Shown here: piece after piece, positions 24,144 through 35,178 of the stretch
Layout: every line of letters begins with the position of its first letter
How positions within the stretch are numbered: position 1 is the stretch's first letter
DNA from: Archilochus colubris
Lineage: Eukaryota; Chordata; Aves; Apodiformes; Trochilidae
DNA: 64,000 nucleotides
NCBI GenBank assembly: GCA_023079485.1
Contig: CM041085.1
Span: 34,209,121 to 34,273,120 of the forward strand
Reading direction: 5' to 3'
Program-made: the position numbers and the translations under genes
Notes under the pieces: generated by a model
Told to the model about the DNA's origin: nothing
What the model saw: only the letters and a program-made list of their open reading frames with translations
Databases searched by the model: none

Positions 24144-25227
24144 TTCAGTCACACAGCAGTCCTGGAGGAACACCAGCAAGAACTGGCATCAAGTATCAGG
24201 AAGGTTTTTAGATATTTTATATGATGTTACACATTTCCTGTTGTTGCTGTAGCTGCACAGCCATCTCCATAGACTAGAATATCCAGCTTTCATTCAAGCT
24301 CAGTTGCATAGACACTGGCATACTGCTACTTGTCTGTGTTAAATAAATAGATAAAATAAATAACACAACAAGGCAGACCTTTTTGTTGCCTGAACAGCAC
24401 ACTTCACAGCAGCCACAAGGCTGTATATTTTTGGTATTGTCCCAGAACTGACTACAGCAACTTCTGGGCTGAAGTAGTTAAGGCAGTTTACATTGCCAAT
24501 GTGCAAAATGGCAGGTTTAAGGCAGATACAATTTAAGTCTGTGAGAAATAAAATTATATCACCACATGCTGCCTGGAAAAATCACACTGGCACCCCAGCC
24601 AATATATTTGATGCATAAGAGGAGCTTAAAAACCCTTCAATGTATTCAATTAATTTCTGCTAAATCAGCAGTCACATAAATCTCCGTAGAAAACTGAAAC
24701 ATAATTATCACAGTGCTAAGAAATATCTGGCACTGATTGAGGAATTTGTTTCCTGAGTGGTAAGAATTGCGTTGACTTGGCAATGTGGTTTCCAAGAATT
24801 TTCTAGGCAGCCAAAAAAGGCTGATGTATTGCTGCTCATCTCTCCATCTGGTTGGGTGAAATGGAAAAACGATAGTTCCTAAACGTTTCAGCTACTTTTG
24901 TGTTTAAAAAGAGCTTGTAATGAAGTTTTTAATTAGTTTTAAATTGTAATCTTTGTAGATCACTTGATAATTCTTGAGGACAGAGAACTGTAATTCAAAC
25001 CAGTTAGCAATAAATGCACTGGTTCATAACTGAATAACAAATGCAAACATAAGCTGATCTAAACCACCTAAAATAAACTGCTTCCTGATTACTTGTATTA
25101 TGACATTCTACATTAAAAATCAATTTTTATTTTTTTTACATTTACAGAGCAACACCATTATATACAAATAAAAAAAACTGAGGAAAGAAACTCAAACAGA
25201 AGTTGACAAAAATAATCAGAGGGAAGA

Positions 25228-25642
25228 AACGTGTCTCTAAGCATTGGGGTTGTTCAGTCTGTAGAAGAGAAGGCTCCAGGAAGACATTATTGGGGCCTTT
25301 CAATATTTAAAAGGGGCCTGTAAGAAGGATCAGAACTCTTTAACAGGGCTTGTTACAACAGAACAAGGGGTAATCATCTTAATCTAAAAGAGGGTAGAGT
25401 CAGACTAGATATAAAGATTTTTTTCACAATGAGGATGGTGAAACACTGGCACAGGTTGCCCAGAGAGGTGGTAGATGCCCCATCCATGGAAACATCCAAG
25501 GTCAGGCTGGACAGGGCTCTGAGCAACTTCATCTAGTTGAAGATGTCCCTGCTCACTCTGCTCACTGCAGGGGGGGTGGGAGAGGCTGGACTATATTATC
25601 TTTAAAGATCCCTTCCAACCTAAGCCATTCTATGATTTTATG
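25228..25642 (+). mobile_element. CR1 LINE 3' fragment
   Basis: It runs from a degenerate GGGGTTGTTCAGTCTGTAGA stretch to the terminal CCATTCTATGATTTTATGA. In between are CACAGGTTGCCCAGAGAGGT and GATCCCTTCCAACC, typical of CR1. It is antisense to UTRN and 5'-truncated. Confidence 0.88.
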
Positions 25643-26516
25643 ACACTCTTAACAGTATTGTAATAGTTGATGAGTGGTCACTTTTCCCCAGATAATTATA
25701 AGGGTGGGAGAGGACAGAAAGCACATACACAAAACCAAGACCATGTGAAGACCATACCTTGACATATAGAGTATGGATTTTTGAGGAATCCTTATTTCTC
25801 AACTTAGGCCCCCAAAAGGTGCCAGAAAATATTAGCACATAATTTTCTATATGTACATAAACATATGCCAACACAGTATTTTAAAGAAATATATATAAAG
25901 AGATACTTGGCATTGGATCAACCTGAATCCAAATCTGAAAACCATATTAACAGCAATGTAACAACAACACCACAAATTCAGTTTATCAGTAAACTGCAAA
26001 TAGACACTGGAAGGTTCAGGAGGAAACATATCTAAAACCTAAAAAAATGCAGATAAACAACCCTGTCAAAGAAACCTGGCAGAAACTGACTTCCAACAGC
26101 TATACCAGCTCTGTACTACTTCTTCAAAATGTCTAAACAATCTGGATGAGCTGCAGAGTATAAATAATAGCTTACAAAAATAAATACCACCATTTAAGAA
26201 GACAAAACACTAAGTAAAACCTTCAAAGGAAAGGCTATCAAATATTTTAAGCTGACACACAAAACAAGCATTAGTAGTAGACATGAAAACCTAACACATG
26301 CAGTTGTTACCATATTTTTCATACAATCAACTTATCTTTGAGCAGTATATTTAGTATATAGTAATATGTCTGAAATCAAAGTAAGACAAAACTCATAATG
26401 CCATCTTTTTCACAATACAACTATTTGCCTAAAACTCAGCAAAATGAGATAAGCTGCATGCTTCACTATGTTGACCAAATGGTTTATGTCACTAATTTTG
26501 AAAACAGTATTTAATC

Positions 26517-26882
26517 ACAGAATCATAGAATCATAGAGTCAGCTGGGTTGGAAGGGACCTCTGAGATCATCAGGTCCAACCCTTGATCGACTACCACTGC
26601 AGTTACCAGACCATGGCACTGAGTGCCACATCCAGTCTCTTTAAATATCTCCAGGAATGGAGAATCCACTACTTCCCTGGGCAGCCCATTCCAATGTCTG
26701 ATCACCCTCTCGGTAAAGAAATTCTTTCTAATATCCAACCTAAACCTCCCCTGGCACAACTTGAGACCATGCCCTCTTGTCTTGCTGAGAGTTGTCTGGG
26801 AAAAGAGACCAACCCCCACCTGGCTACACCCTCCTTTCAGGTAGTTGTAGAGAGTGATGAGGTCTCCCCTGAGCCTCCTCGA
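26517..26882 (-). mobile_element. CR1 LINE 3' fragment with open ORF2 end
   Basis: On the minus strand it ends in GATTCTATGATTCTGTG. It still encodes an open CR1 ORF2 tail: [17 protein letters not shown], then [20 protein letters not shown]. It is sense to UTRN and truncated at its 5' side near 26,882. It is closely similar to the copy at 54,062-54,296, so both probably belong to one young subfamily. Confidence 0.92.
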
Positions 26883-27043
26883 TTGCAAGACTGTGAACAT
26901 ATATCCATATTGAAAGTCCATATTCTTCTTTGTAAGAGCTGGTAAACCCTACAAAGGGACTTGGGTATTTTTGTTTGCTTGCTTTCTTGGTTGCTTTTTG
27001 TGTCCACAAATCAGTGGACTCTGGTACCTGAAGAGCTACTAAC

Positions 27044-27145
27044 CTGTTCTTCCAGCAGCTCTTGCCATAGAAGCTGAATTTCTTGCAACTTGACCCGTCG
27101 TTCCTCGGTCCAGCGACAAACTGCTGTCCACCGCTCACCGAGCCT
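27044..27145 (-). CDS. UTRN: Utrophin exon 14 (spectrin repeat 2 end)
   Basis: This 102-bp exon has 34 codons in phase 0: [20 protein letters not shown] then [14 protein letters not shown]. It is helix C of spectrin-like repeat 2 (conserved W in [13 protein letters not shown]), leading into repeat 3. The acceptor is TTTTGTAG and the donor CAG|GTTAGT, unusual only in the T at +3. The length equals dystrophin exon 14. It is moderately CpG-rich, as conserved avian coding exons often are. Confidence 0.96.
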
Positions 27146-27857
27146 CTACAAAAGCAGGGAGCACTCATGAACATTCACAAGACTCACAAGGAGATTTAAA
27201 AATCAGATATTCAAAAGCATCATTTCTACTTCACAGTAACCACTTCCTTTATCATTGCTATCTCCTTGCCAGGAAGCACCACTGTAATATTGCATAAAGT
27301 CAGAGGTTAAAACTTTAAAAAGGATTCACTATGGCCTTTTCTCTGCTCTTTTTAAAGTCAGTGAGCTATTTGATTGACTTCAAAAGGAATGAATGAAGCA
27401 CCGAGAATACTGTTTCAGGTTACAGTCTAACTTCTGGCAAATAAGAGAAAATACTACATTCCCCTGCTCATGTCTGAATATTTTTATGTTCTGCTCATGT
27501 CTTAATATTTTTTCCATCAGATTTTAACCTCCTATTAAAAATTACTAATGAGAAATAAGAGTTGTACTGTGCATCTTCCCATTTTAATGAAACTGCTGAA
27601 AGGATACACTACAAAAGTGCCTGTCACTGGGAATGCAAACAGCTTTACCCATCAGGAACTGAGCTGGCAAATCAAAGCACTTTTGAAGGTTTTACCCTGC
27701 AAGTCTAATAATCCTTTACATTAATATTACTTCTTAAAGAAAATACATTACTTTCTAGGATAAACTGGATTTAAACACTAAAAGGTGGCATAAAAATTAT
27801 ATGTAAAGGTTTTAAGTGCCTGCTACTACAGCTAAAAAGAAGGCTGTAACATTTTAC
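27146..27857 (-). other. UTRN intron 13
   Basis: This 712-bp AT-rich intron has no recognisable element. Confidence 0.85.
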
Positions 27858-27977
27858 CTGCAATTGTTCCTCCAGAATAGCTGTTGCACTTTCCCCACTG
27901 CTTTCATCGACAATGACAACCATGTGTGTTAGGGAGTTCACCTTCACCTGTTCTGTTTCTAGGTCACTCTGCAGGCT
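27858..27977 (-). CDS. UTRN: Utrophin exon 13 (spectrin repeat 2)
   Basis: This 120-bp exon has 40 codons in phase 0. The protein [20 protein letters not shown] then [20 protein letters not shown] is helix B and the B-C loop of spectrin-like repeat 2. The [13 protein letters not shown] string is shared by utrophin and dystrophin. The acceptor is TTGTTCTAG and the donor CAG|GTAAAA. The length equals dystrophin exon 13. Confidence 0.97.
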
Positions 27978-29335
27978 CTAGAACAACAAATCAGGTTATC
28001 AATTTTGAATGTATTTGCTAATCTGCTGTTTTGGCCACAGGGACTAACACAACTACTGTGGTAAAGTACTTCAGATTCAACAGTTAAGCACAGAATTTAC
28101 CACTAGGAATCACTGTATAGTTTAAATAAATGTAAGCAAAAGACTGCTAGAAATTAACCCAAAACCATTCTGTTAAAATGTTGGAAAACACGGAGTGCTT
28201 TAAGTGCTATGAACCATACACTGGGAGAATCATGACAACTGCATTAAATTTCTGTATGAATACTGGAATGCTATTATTGTTAAGTACCATCGAGCATGCC
28301 AAACAGGGGAAAAAAACACTAAGAACATTTGTCCTTTAATAGTTGACAATACAATTCTCATATCAGGACTGTGATAACTGATCTTCATGGTCAAAGATAA
28401 TAGTTGAAAACTGCAGTTGAAAAATGTTCTGATTGGTTTGAAATAATCTGTAGAATCAATTATTATTCATAAAAATTCTTCTAGAAGAACAGATTCCATG
28501 GTTAAAGCCTTCCTCTGGAATATCTCTGCAAGATCCATTTTACAGTACTGTAAATATCACTTTTCATCCCAGAATATCCTAAGCTACTCCATGAACAACA
28601 CACCTCAGATTCTCCTGACTTTGAAGACAGAGGAAAGAAAACAAATGTGGGACAGGAAATCACACGGATTAAAAATACTCCACAGTTCTTGCCCTGTGAA
28701 GTATGTCCCATGCTGGGGAGAAGGTCAACAAGCTGCAACCATGACAGTATCAAAAGGCCATCTTTCTCCTCAAAAAAAAAAAAAAGTATCACTGCAGGCT
28801 AGAAAGACTGACTGCCATCTGCAAACTTAACTGAGACACAAAACAATTGCAAGAGCTTGTGTGTATCAAAGAGAAGTGTCTGTGCACCCCCTTAGGGTGC
28901 AACAGCAGGGTCTAGAATTAGCAACTTTGGAAGGCCCTTCCTGACAGTTTTAACACATTTTCACCTGTAGTTCTCAAGTATGCTGTAACAATGCCTGTCA
29001 GTCATTCAAAGCAACTTTGTACACAGTATATTTCATATTTTCACTAACACTTACAAGTTACCTGGAGAGGCCTCATCTCCTGCACGAAACAAGGGTAACA
29101 GTTTCCCCTACAGGTTTCTGCTCTGCCCATTAGAGCTGAAGTGTTCAGCTAAGAAAGTACTTCCAGAAACTTCTGATTCCTTTCTACCCCATCATTATCC
29201 TTTCCTAAGCAACAAATGCAGCCTTTCAGCATATAGCCATATACTTGTGACACAATCCAGTTTCTCAGCTAAGGGACATACACATCTTCCATATACTTCT
29301 CCCATGCATATTAGATAACAGACAAAAAGGTTTAC
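27978..29335 (-). other. UTRN intron 12
   Basis: This 1.4-kb intron has an A run at about 28,775-28,787 that follows a 110-codon plus-strand open frame. I see no family match in that frame and no target-site repeat that would mark a retrocopy. Confidence 0.8.
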
Positions 29336-29486
29336 TTTATGTTCTTCCAGCTGTTTTTGAAGGGACTCCAAATCCTCTGCTAAGACCTGAGATTCCATCT
29401 TCTGAATGCGTTCTTCTGTGACACTCAGCCAGTTGGACAGCTGCTGCAGCTGCTGCTTCTGGAGCTCCATCAGCATGTCGTGCAGG
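29336..29486 (-). CDS. UTRN: Utrophin exon 12 (spectrin repeat 2 start)
   Basis: This 151-bp exon supplies the last base of the split arginine, then 50 codons in phase 0: [40 protein letters not shown] and [10 protein letters not shown]. This is helix A and the start of helix B of spectrin-like repeat 2, with the conserved W in [12 protein letters not shown]. The acceptor is CTCTCCAG and the donor AAA|GTAAACC. The length equals dystrophin exon 12. Confidence 0.97.
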
Positions 29487-30192
29487 CTGGAGAGGGAAGG
29501 ACAGGCAGTTTTTTCACAAGGAAAGAGACTAAATTTTAGGTCTGTAGGAAAGAAGCAAGGCCATTCATAAACCAGATAGCTATTAGCAAATAATATTTTC
29601 ACCATAAAGCTAAGAAACACACAGTTAAGTATCCCCATTCCTTTCTCTACCAGCAAAATTAGTGAATTATGCAATTAATACACATGAATACTTCTTGCAA
29701 CAGGGATTTGCCACAAAAAGACTCTACTGAGAGCTGGCAACAAAAGGCAGTTTCTCCCTTGATGTGCAGCACTGAGTTTGATAAGCCATCGGTGGGCAAT
29801 AATTCTTCAAAGTGCTTTTTAGTTATACAAACACACAGCTATCCATATCTACTGTATGCTTTATTCAGGAATTTAAACTACTGAAACCATATTAAAAACT
29901 TTTATGTAACTACTGCATATAGATACTATATATTTAGTCTGGTACATTTACATAACAGTCACAAAAAAACTTTTATATAAGAAGAAAAAATAAAAGTTAC
30001 ATTCATTTCTCTTGTTTCACCTTGCAAAGTATGAAGGTGGATTTCAAGTCACAAACTGAAGAGTTAATTGTGGGAAAAAAAATAATTAAAAAAAAAAATC
30101 TTAAAAATGGATGCAAATCATCTCCTCCAAGCTGCAGTAAGCACCAGAGAATGCTCCTACAAGTCTGACAGAGGTTGTGCAACATGACTTAC
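29487..30192 (-). other. UTRN intron 11
   Basis: This 706-bp AT-rich intron has A runs near 30,077-30,100 and no recognisable element. Confidence 0.85.
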
Positions 30193-30374
30193 CGGGACTG
30201 CCTGTCCATGCTTTCCACCCTGAGCTCCTCCCAGCGGGAATTAAGCAGCAGCATTTGCTCCTGGATCTCAAACTCCTCTTCAGGAGACAGATTTCCCTGG
30301 GCCACCAGTTGGTTCCCAGCCTGCAGGACACTCCCCACGCTGCTCTGGTGTGCAGTTAGCTCCATCATAAAACT
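30193..30374 (-). CDS. UTRN: Utrophin exon 11 (spectrin repeat 1)
   Basis: This 182-bp exon has 60 codons plus two bases (CG) of an arginine codon. The protein starts [20 protein letters not shown] and ends [12 protein letters not shown], the B and C helices of spectrin-like repeat 1, with the helix-C tryptophan in LNSRWEELR. The acceptor is TTTCCTAG and the donor CCG|GTAAGT. The length equals dystrophin exon 11. Utrophin lacks the basic middle-rod cluster that gives dystrophin a second actin contact, so actin binding in this region extends over these first repeats (known for the family). Confidence 0.97.
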
Positions 30375-31470
30375 CTAGGAAACAGTACAACCAGCCACAT
30401 CACAGTGATCTGTGAGCTCCTACAGGAACTTAAGAATCTGCAAATGTCCTAATAAATTGTCATGTTTGCATTAGTGCTGCAGCACCATCAAACGTGCAAG
30501 CGTGGCAGACCAGTACCTCTCCATGACAGGAGATTCTGTACAAACTACAAAATATCTGGAGAGAGTGAAACAGAGCTAATTGAAGGGGGAAAAAGCTGAC
30601 CATCTCAAAGAAAAAAAAAAAAAACTGTTTGTAAGACTACAGCCTTTGAAAACATGCACCAAGAAAATAAACCAGAAACTTAGCTATGGCAAACAAAACG
30701 TAAAGCAAGATCTGAAAAGTACCTTAGGAAAGCAAATAGAACCATGGGAGTCAATAGCAATTAAAAAATTGACATATTTACTATGAATCTAAAATATCTT
30801 TACCTTTGGTTCAAAGATTTAAAACTGTAGCACAAGGGAAAAGGAATTCTTCATATTGACTAGCATTCAGATTTTAAATTCAATTGTATATAGTAAGCTG
30901 ATACAGGAGAAAACTTAAACATCTAACATGACACTTGAAACTTTTAGCCACACTGGAACAGTTAAACAGACTTGGAACAGAGTCAAAACAAAATCTGGAA
31001 ACAACAATAATTTGGAAGCAACAACATGTTAGCATTGCCCCCATCTAACAGCAAGTGGCATACAGTTAATCAGACCTTTTAGTAGTTGGCAGCAAAGAAC
31101 TGCAAATCAGTCTGAATCAGACTTTGTATAATAGACACCAGTGAACATAGCACCAAAAGCTGGTTTTAAAAAAAGATAAAGTGCCAAAGCATGTTCCACA
31201 GCAATTTCTCTTAAAATCTGTTTCACCTTCAAGAAGCTACTGTCACCACCAACAAAAAAAAAAGCCAAAAACAACTATGCCACACCAGGCTATCACTTTC
31301 TGTTAAAAGTATTTTTCATTTAGAAAAAGCAAGACAAAAAAAACCCAGAATGACTGATTTTGAATAAGGACTAGGAAATGGAATACACACACTCCCAAAC
31401 ATACACGCTCCACTACACACACTCTCCAACATACACACACTTCCCAAATGAATTTTCAAAAGCAGCTTAC
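30375..31470 (-). other. UTRN intron 10
   Basis: This 1.1-kb AT-rich intron has a CA-rich minisatellite close to the exon 10 donor (31,384-31,446) and two A runs. Nothing else is seen. Confidence 0.85.
31384..31446. repeat. CA-rich minisatellite near the exon 10 donor
   Basis: Two imperfect copies of a unit of about 30 bases (ACACACACT, then CCAACATACAC) lie from about +25 to +87 of intron 10. Confidence 0.8.
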
Positions 31471-31674
31471 TTCATGGGTGGAAAATTGCTCTTTGACTTC
31501 TTCAACATCACCAGATATTTCCTCCTGTTCCCGAAATGCATCCTCAGCTGACAGCAACCATGTAAGAACTTCTTCCAGAGCAACCTGGTAGCTGTCCAAG
31601 TCCATATCCACCTCTGTCACTGTGCTGGGAGTCTCTGCTCCTGAGCTGCCCTGCTCCTCTTCAAGTGCTACAGC
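31471..31674 (-). CDS. UTRN: Utrophin exon 10 (hinge 1 and spectrin repeat 1 start)
   Basis: This 204-bp exon has 68 codons in phase 0. An acidic hinge ([18 protein letters not shown]) leads into [20 protein letters not shown] and [18 protein letters not shown], helix A of spectrin-like repeat 1, whose conserved W sits in LTWLLSAED. The [13 protein letters not shown] string is a utrophin hallmark. The acceptor is GGCCCAG and the donor GAA|GTAAGC. It is 15 bases longer than dystrophin exon 10. Dystrophin exon 9 has no counterpart here. Confidence 0.96.
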
Positions 31675-32264
31675 CTGGGCCACCAAAAAAAAAAATTATG
31701 TCTTAAAAGTGCACAGAAGATGCCTTCCCAAATTACACCAAAATAGAACAACTAAGATCCCTCTTAATTCTTTGTAAAATTTTAAAAATAATCACTGGGT
31801 ACATTTTTTATGAGAAGGTTCACAGTAACCACTGATGAACTTCCATTTTAAAAAGAAGAAACTGGATAGAAAAGAAACTTTAATCTTGCTTATTTAACAG
31901 AGCAGTGGATCTCTCACCCAAACAAAAACATTCCATCATAACCACAAGTTCTACAGCAAAGTGAGGGCCATTCACTCCAGCTTGCCAAGACAAATGAGAA
32001 AGAGAAGTGGAAGAAAAAAGCATAACAAATGAAATTTTACACACCTCAACACACAGGATTTTGTACATGAAAAGAAAAAGGAAGAGAGAACCACTGAAGT
32101 CAACCACAAAGATGATTGTTACTATGAACATATGATGCTACAATTCTCATATTTTCTCAATTGTTGTCCAAGACAGAAGGCAAGCTCCAGAGATAACTGA
32201 CAAGCCTGAAGATCAGCTAAAACTACAAATTAAGAAAAGCCAGACAGATTTTTACAACAAACAC
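31675..32264 (-). other. UTRN intron 9
   Basis: This 590-bp intron lies where dystrophin has its extra 129-bp exon 9. I see no open, splice-bounded remnant of such an exon. Confidence 0.8.
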
Positions 32265-32428
32265 CTTTTGCATGTGGAACTCCCCATCTTCACATTCCTG
32301 CTTATATCTCCTTGGGAGGGTCTCCACCTCCCGAATATCTTCCATGGTGACTTGCTTAGGAAGGACCTCAAACAATGAGGTTAAATACATAATAATAGAC
32401 TTTTTGTCTGGAAGCTGTACAGCAACAT
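32265..32428 (-). CDS. UTRN: Utrophin exon 9 (CH2 end and hinge 1 start)
   Basis: This 164-bp exon completes the aspartate codon and adds 54 codons ending in phase 0. [20 protein letters not shown] then [20 protein letters not shown] closes CH2. [14 protein letters not shown] starts the flexible hinge before the first spectrin repeat. The acceptor is GATGCAG and the donor AAG|GTGTTTG, a poor match to the GTRAGT consensus and the weakest I saw in this gene. It is 18 bases shorter than dystrophin exon 8, keeping phase. Confidence 0.94.
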
Positions 32429-33469
32429 CTGCATCAAAAAGATAAAACATAGAAAATAAATGAAAAAGCTGCTTTTCTAAATCATGACTTAGAAAATAGC
32501 TGTTGCATATCGTGTAAATCACTGATTCACCTGTTAGGTGATCTTTAGTACACTTTTAGATTAAAGTCCAGGTTTGACACATGTTGAAAGCAATATGAAG
32601 GAGGGAAAAAGAAAATGAAAGAAATTTTCTATATTTGGAAGTGAAGTCACATCAAAGGCATGATATTTTTGAAGTAAAATCCCAAAACTGAAATTAATAA
32701 GGAATAACAACTTTAAGGAAAATTATTCTGGAGTATCTCCCAAGAAGACGTGCAGTCCGATGACAGAATTCTGCATACACCAACTGTTCTGCTTAGGCTC
32801 TAATCCCCATCTTCAGCATTGTTCAGTTCATTTTCTAACTTTTCATAAGGAAAAGAGTTTCAAGAACTCAAGTTCACTTACTTTTCAGTTAACACTTTTT
32901 TTTTAAGGCAGTGCTTGAATCTGTAAAGTTTGAGAGCTTGTCTTACAGAGTGAATCTTCAGAGGCTCACTTCAAAGCAGAGCAGCAGCTCAGCATTTTAA
33001 AAAGGTGTCATAAAAGTCTCCTGGTAAGCATTCCTACACAGTAAGTACTCATAGCACTGGCAGCTACTGCTGCTGACGATGTATATATAAAAAGCAAAAT
33101 ATCATGAGCTCTTAAAGTTATCGCCTTCCACATAACGTTTTACTTCATCTGAAATGCATTGCCTCTTGTGGTAGAACTCCCACCTAAAATAGAATTAAGC
33201 CAGAGTATCACCCTCCCCTTCTGTGTACTGTCTCTGAATGGTTAATCAGTTTTTACCTTAGCCTTCAAGAAGCCAAAGCAAACATATCCACAGACATACC
33301 CTTACCCTAAAATTTACATTCTTTAAAACCCAGGTTTAGGGACTTGAAACAAAATATCACTGCACAAAACTGCTGGAATTTGTATCCATATTAAATGTCA
33401 TTAAATATTAAAAAAATTTCCTTCAAGAGAACACAAAAAAAAAAGTAATGTAAAATAACTGCATCCCAC
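32429..33469 (-). other. UTRN intron 8
   Basis: This 1.0-kb AT-rich intron has no recognisable element. Confidence 0.85.
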
Positions 33470-33585
33470 CTTCAGGATCCAATAGTTTCTCAATTCCCAA
33501 GTGGTTCTTGGCTATGCTGAAAGCATGTTCCAGTCTCTCAACTGGGCTCATCTTTATAACTTTATCCCAGCTGAAAAGCTCAGGC
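33470..33585 (-). CDS. UTRN: Utrophin exon 8 (CH2)
   Basis: This 116-bp exon carries one base finishing the split lysine, 38 codons and one base of an aspartate codon. The protein reads [20 protein letters not shown] then [18 protein letters not shown], the middle of the second calponin-homology domain. The RLEHAF and [11 protein letters not shown] wording is diagnostic for dystrophin-family CH2. The acceptor is TTTTAG and the donor GAAG|GTGGGA, which is weaker than its neighbours. It is three bases shorter than dystrophin exon 7, and human utrophin wording predicts the same 116. Confidence 0.96.
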
Positions 33586-34173
33586 CTAAAAGTAAAGACA
33601 AAACAGGAAATAAAGCAGTAAATTTTACCTGAAAAAAAAAAAATCCATGCCATGCAGAATATGAAGTTACAGATACAAAGATAGCTTGTAAAAGTTGATA
33701 GTTTGTAAAGTTACAGATACCTAATATAAACATACACAGGAAATATAAATGTAAGTGCATATACAGAAATGCATAAATACAAAAATGTGTTTTCCAAGAG
33801 AATCTGGTGATCAAAAATCAGTTAACTGAATGCATGTCCACAGTAACATCCACCTTCTATTCTATGTATTCTAGACATATTCATTGACTGCATCAGGAGA
33901 TTAAATACTAATAAGATAATAAATTAACTCTGTCAAACATTTATTGCAAAACCAGTTTTCTTCAACTGCTTCTGTGACAGCATTCCTGTCAGTACATGCT
34001 TTCTGCACCAAGTTCTGCTGGACAATCAGGAGGGTCCTGTTGACTCTCATTCCAAACTTGTGATGTAGATCAGTGACCACCCCAGACTGTCACATCCAAG
34101 ATCAACAGTGATCTCCACCCCTGCTTGCTCATCCTCTCCCATGCCTTTTTCCATGTGGGACAAAAAAAAATAA

Positions 34174-34206
34174 AATATATATATATATATATGTGTGTAT
34201 ATATAC
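34174..34206. repeat. (AT)n/(GT)n microsatellite
   Basis: Alternating AT for about nine units, then GTGTGT and a further ATATAT, preceded by an A run. Confidence 0.93.
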
Positions 34207-34803
34207 CTTACATAAGCCCACCCCAAACATTCTCGTGAGAGTCACAATGCAAATCAGACCAAGGAGCTGACTGATTGACAGTGCCAGCAGCCTTTACCTC
34301 AGAGCTAACCAAACCAAACCTCCACTGCATTTATGAACCCAAAATATACCAGTGGGTGGTCTCAAGGGAGAAGAGGACAGCAGAAAGTAGAATCAGCAAA
34401 TAAGGCCCCTCTCCTTGTGGCAAACTACACTGTCAGGCCATGATCAGCCGAGTAAGACAGATGTAAGACCGTAAAGCCATTAAAATACTTCCTATTCCCA
34501 TGCAATAGTAGCTTCCTTACTAAAACACTGCTATTGATTCTGTGATTTATAGGACTCAGGGAGGGAGAGATAGGCTTGCCTTTAATTCTTTTAATACTTA
34601 ATTCTCTTGTAAATTGACACAAGAGTATCTTTTTAATATCTGTCACGTCATTGCACTCTGTCAAACTGGAAAGCCATATGAGAGCAGGGTCAGAGAAGCT
34701 AAAAAACCAGAAGAAAAATGGAGTTAGTAGGGAACACAGATATGCAGAGATCCTGACAGAAGGTAGAGAAATACTGTACCTTCATACCAGAAGCAATAAG
34801 GAA

Positions 34804-35178
34804 CATAGAATCATAGAAAGTTAGGGGTTGGAAGGGACCTCTAAAGATCAAGTCCAACCCCCCTGCCAGAGCAGGGTCACCTACAGGAGGTGACACAGGA
34901 ACAAATCCAGGTGGGTTTCGAATGTCTCCAGGGAAGAAGACTCCACAACCTCCCTGGGCAGCCTGTGCCAGTGCTCAGTCACCCTCACAGTGAAAAAAGT
35001 CTTCCTAATATTTACACAGAACCACCTATGCTCCAGTTTATAACCATTGCCCCTTGTCCTGTTGTTAGTCCCACCTGAGAAAAACTTGAGTCCATCCTCC
35101 TTGCAATTGTTCCTTAGATATTTACAAACACTGATGAGGTCACCCCTCATTCTCCTCACTGAGGAGCCCCAGGATAAC
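34804..35178 (-). mobile_element. CR1 LINE 3' fragment with open ORF2 end
   Basis: On the minus strand the terminal repeat is TTTCTATGATTCTATG. The open frame 34,881-35,159 reads RRMRGDLISVCKYLRNN, then FCVNIRKTFFTVRVTEHWHR, the CR1 ORF2 end. The wording (GACTCCACAACCTCCCTGGG on the plus strand) belongs to a different CR1 subfamily from the 26.5-kb copy. It is sense to UTRN. Confidence 0.92.

Larger units (their letters stand above)
22977..27043 (-). other. UTRN intron 14
   Basis: This 4.1-kb intron is the second longest complete one here. It contains three CR1 fragments: two in plus orientation (about 23,600-24,143 and 25,228-25,642) and one in minus orientation (26,517-26,882). Together they make up about a third of its length. 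Confidence 0.88.

Noticed and set aside
26523..26945. Open frames of 120-132 codons within 26.5-26.9 kb as host genes
   Set aside because: They are the two strands of a CR1 element. The minus frame is the CR1 ORF2 tail.
28498..28830. Possible processed retrocopy before an A run in intron 12
   Set aside because: The A run is only about 13 bases, no flanking duplication is visible and the frame resembles no gene.
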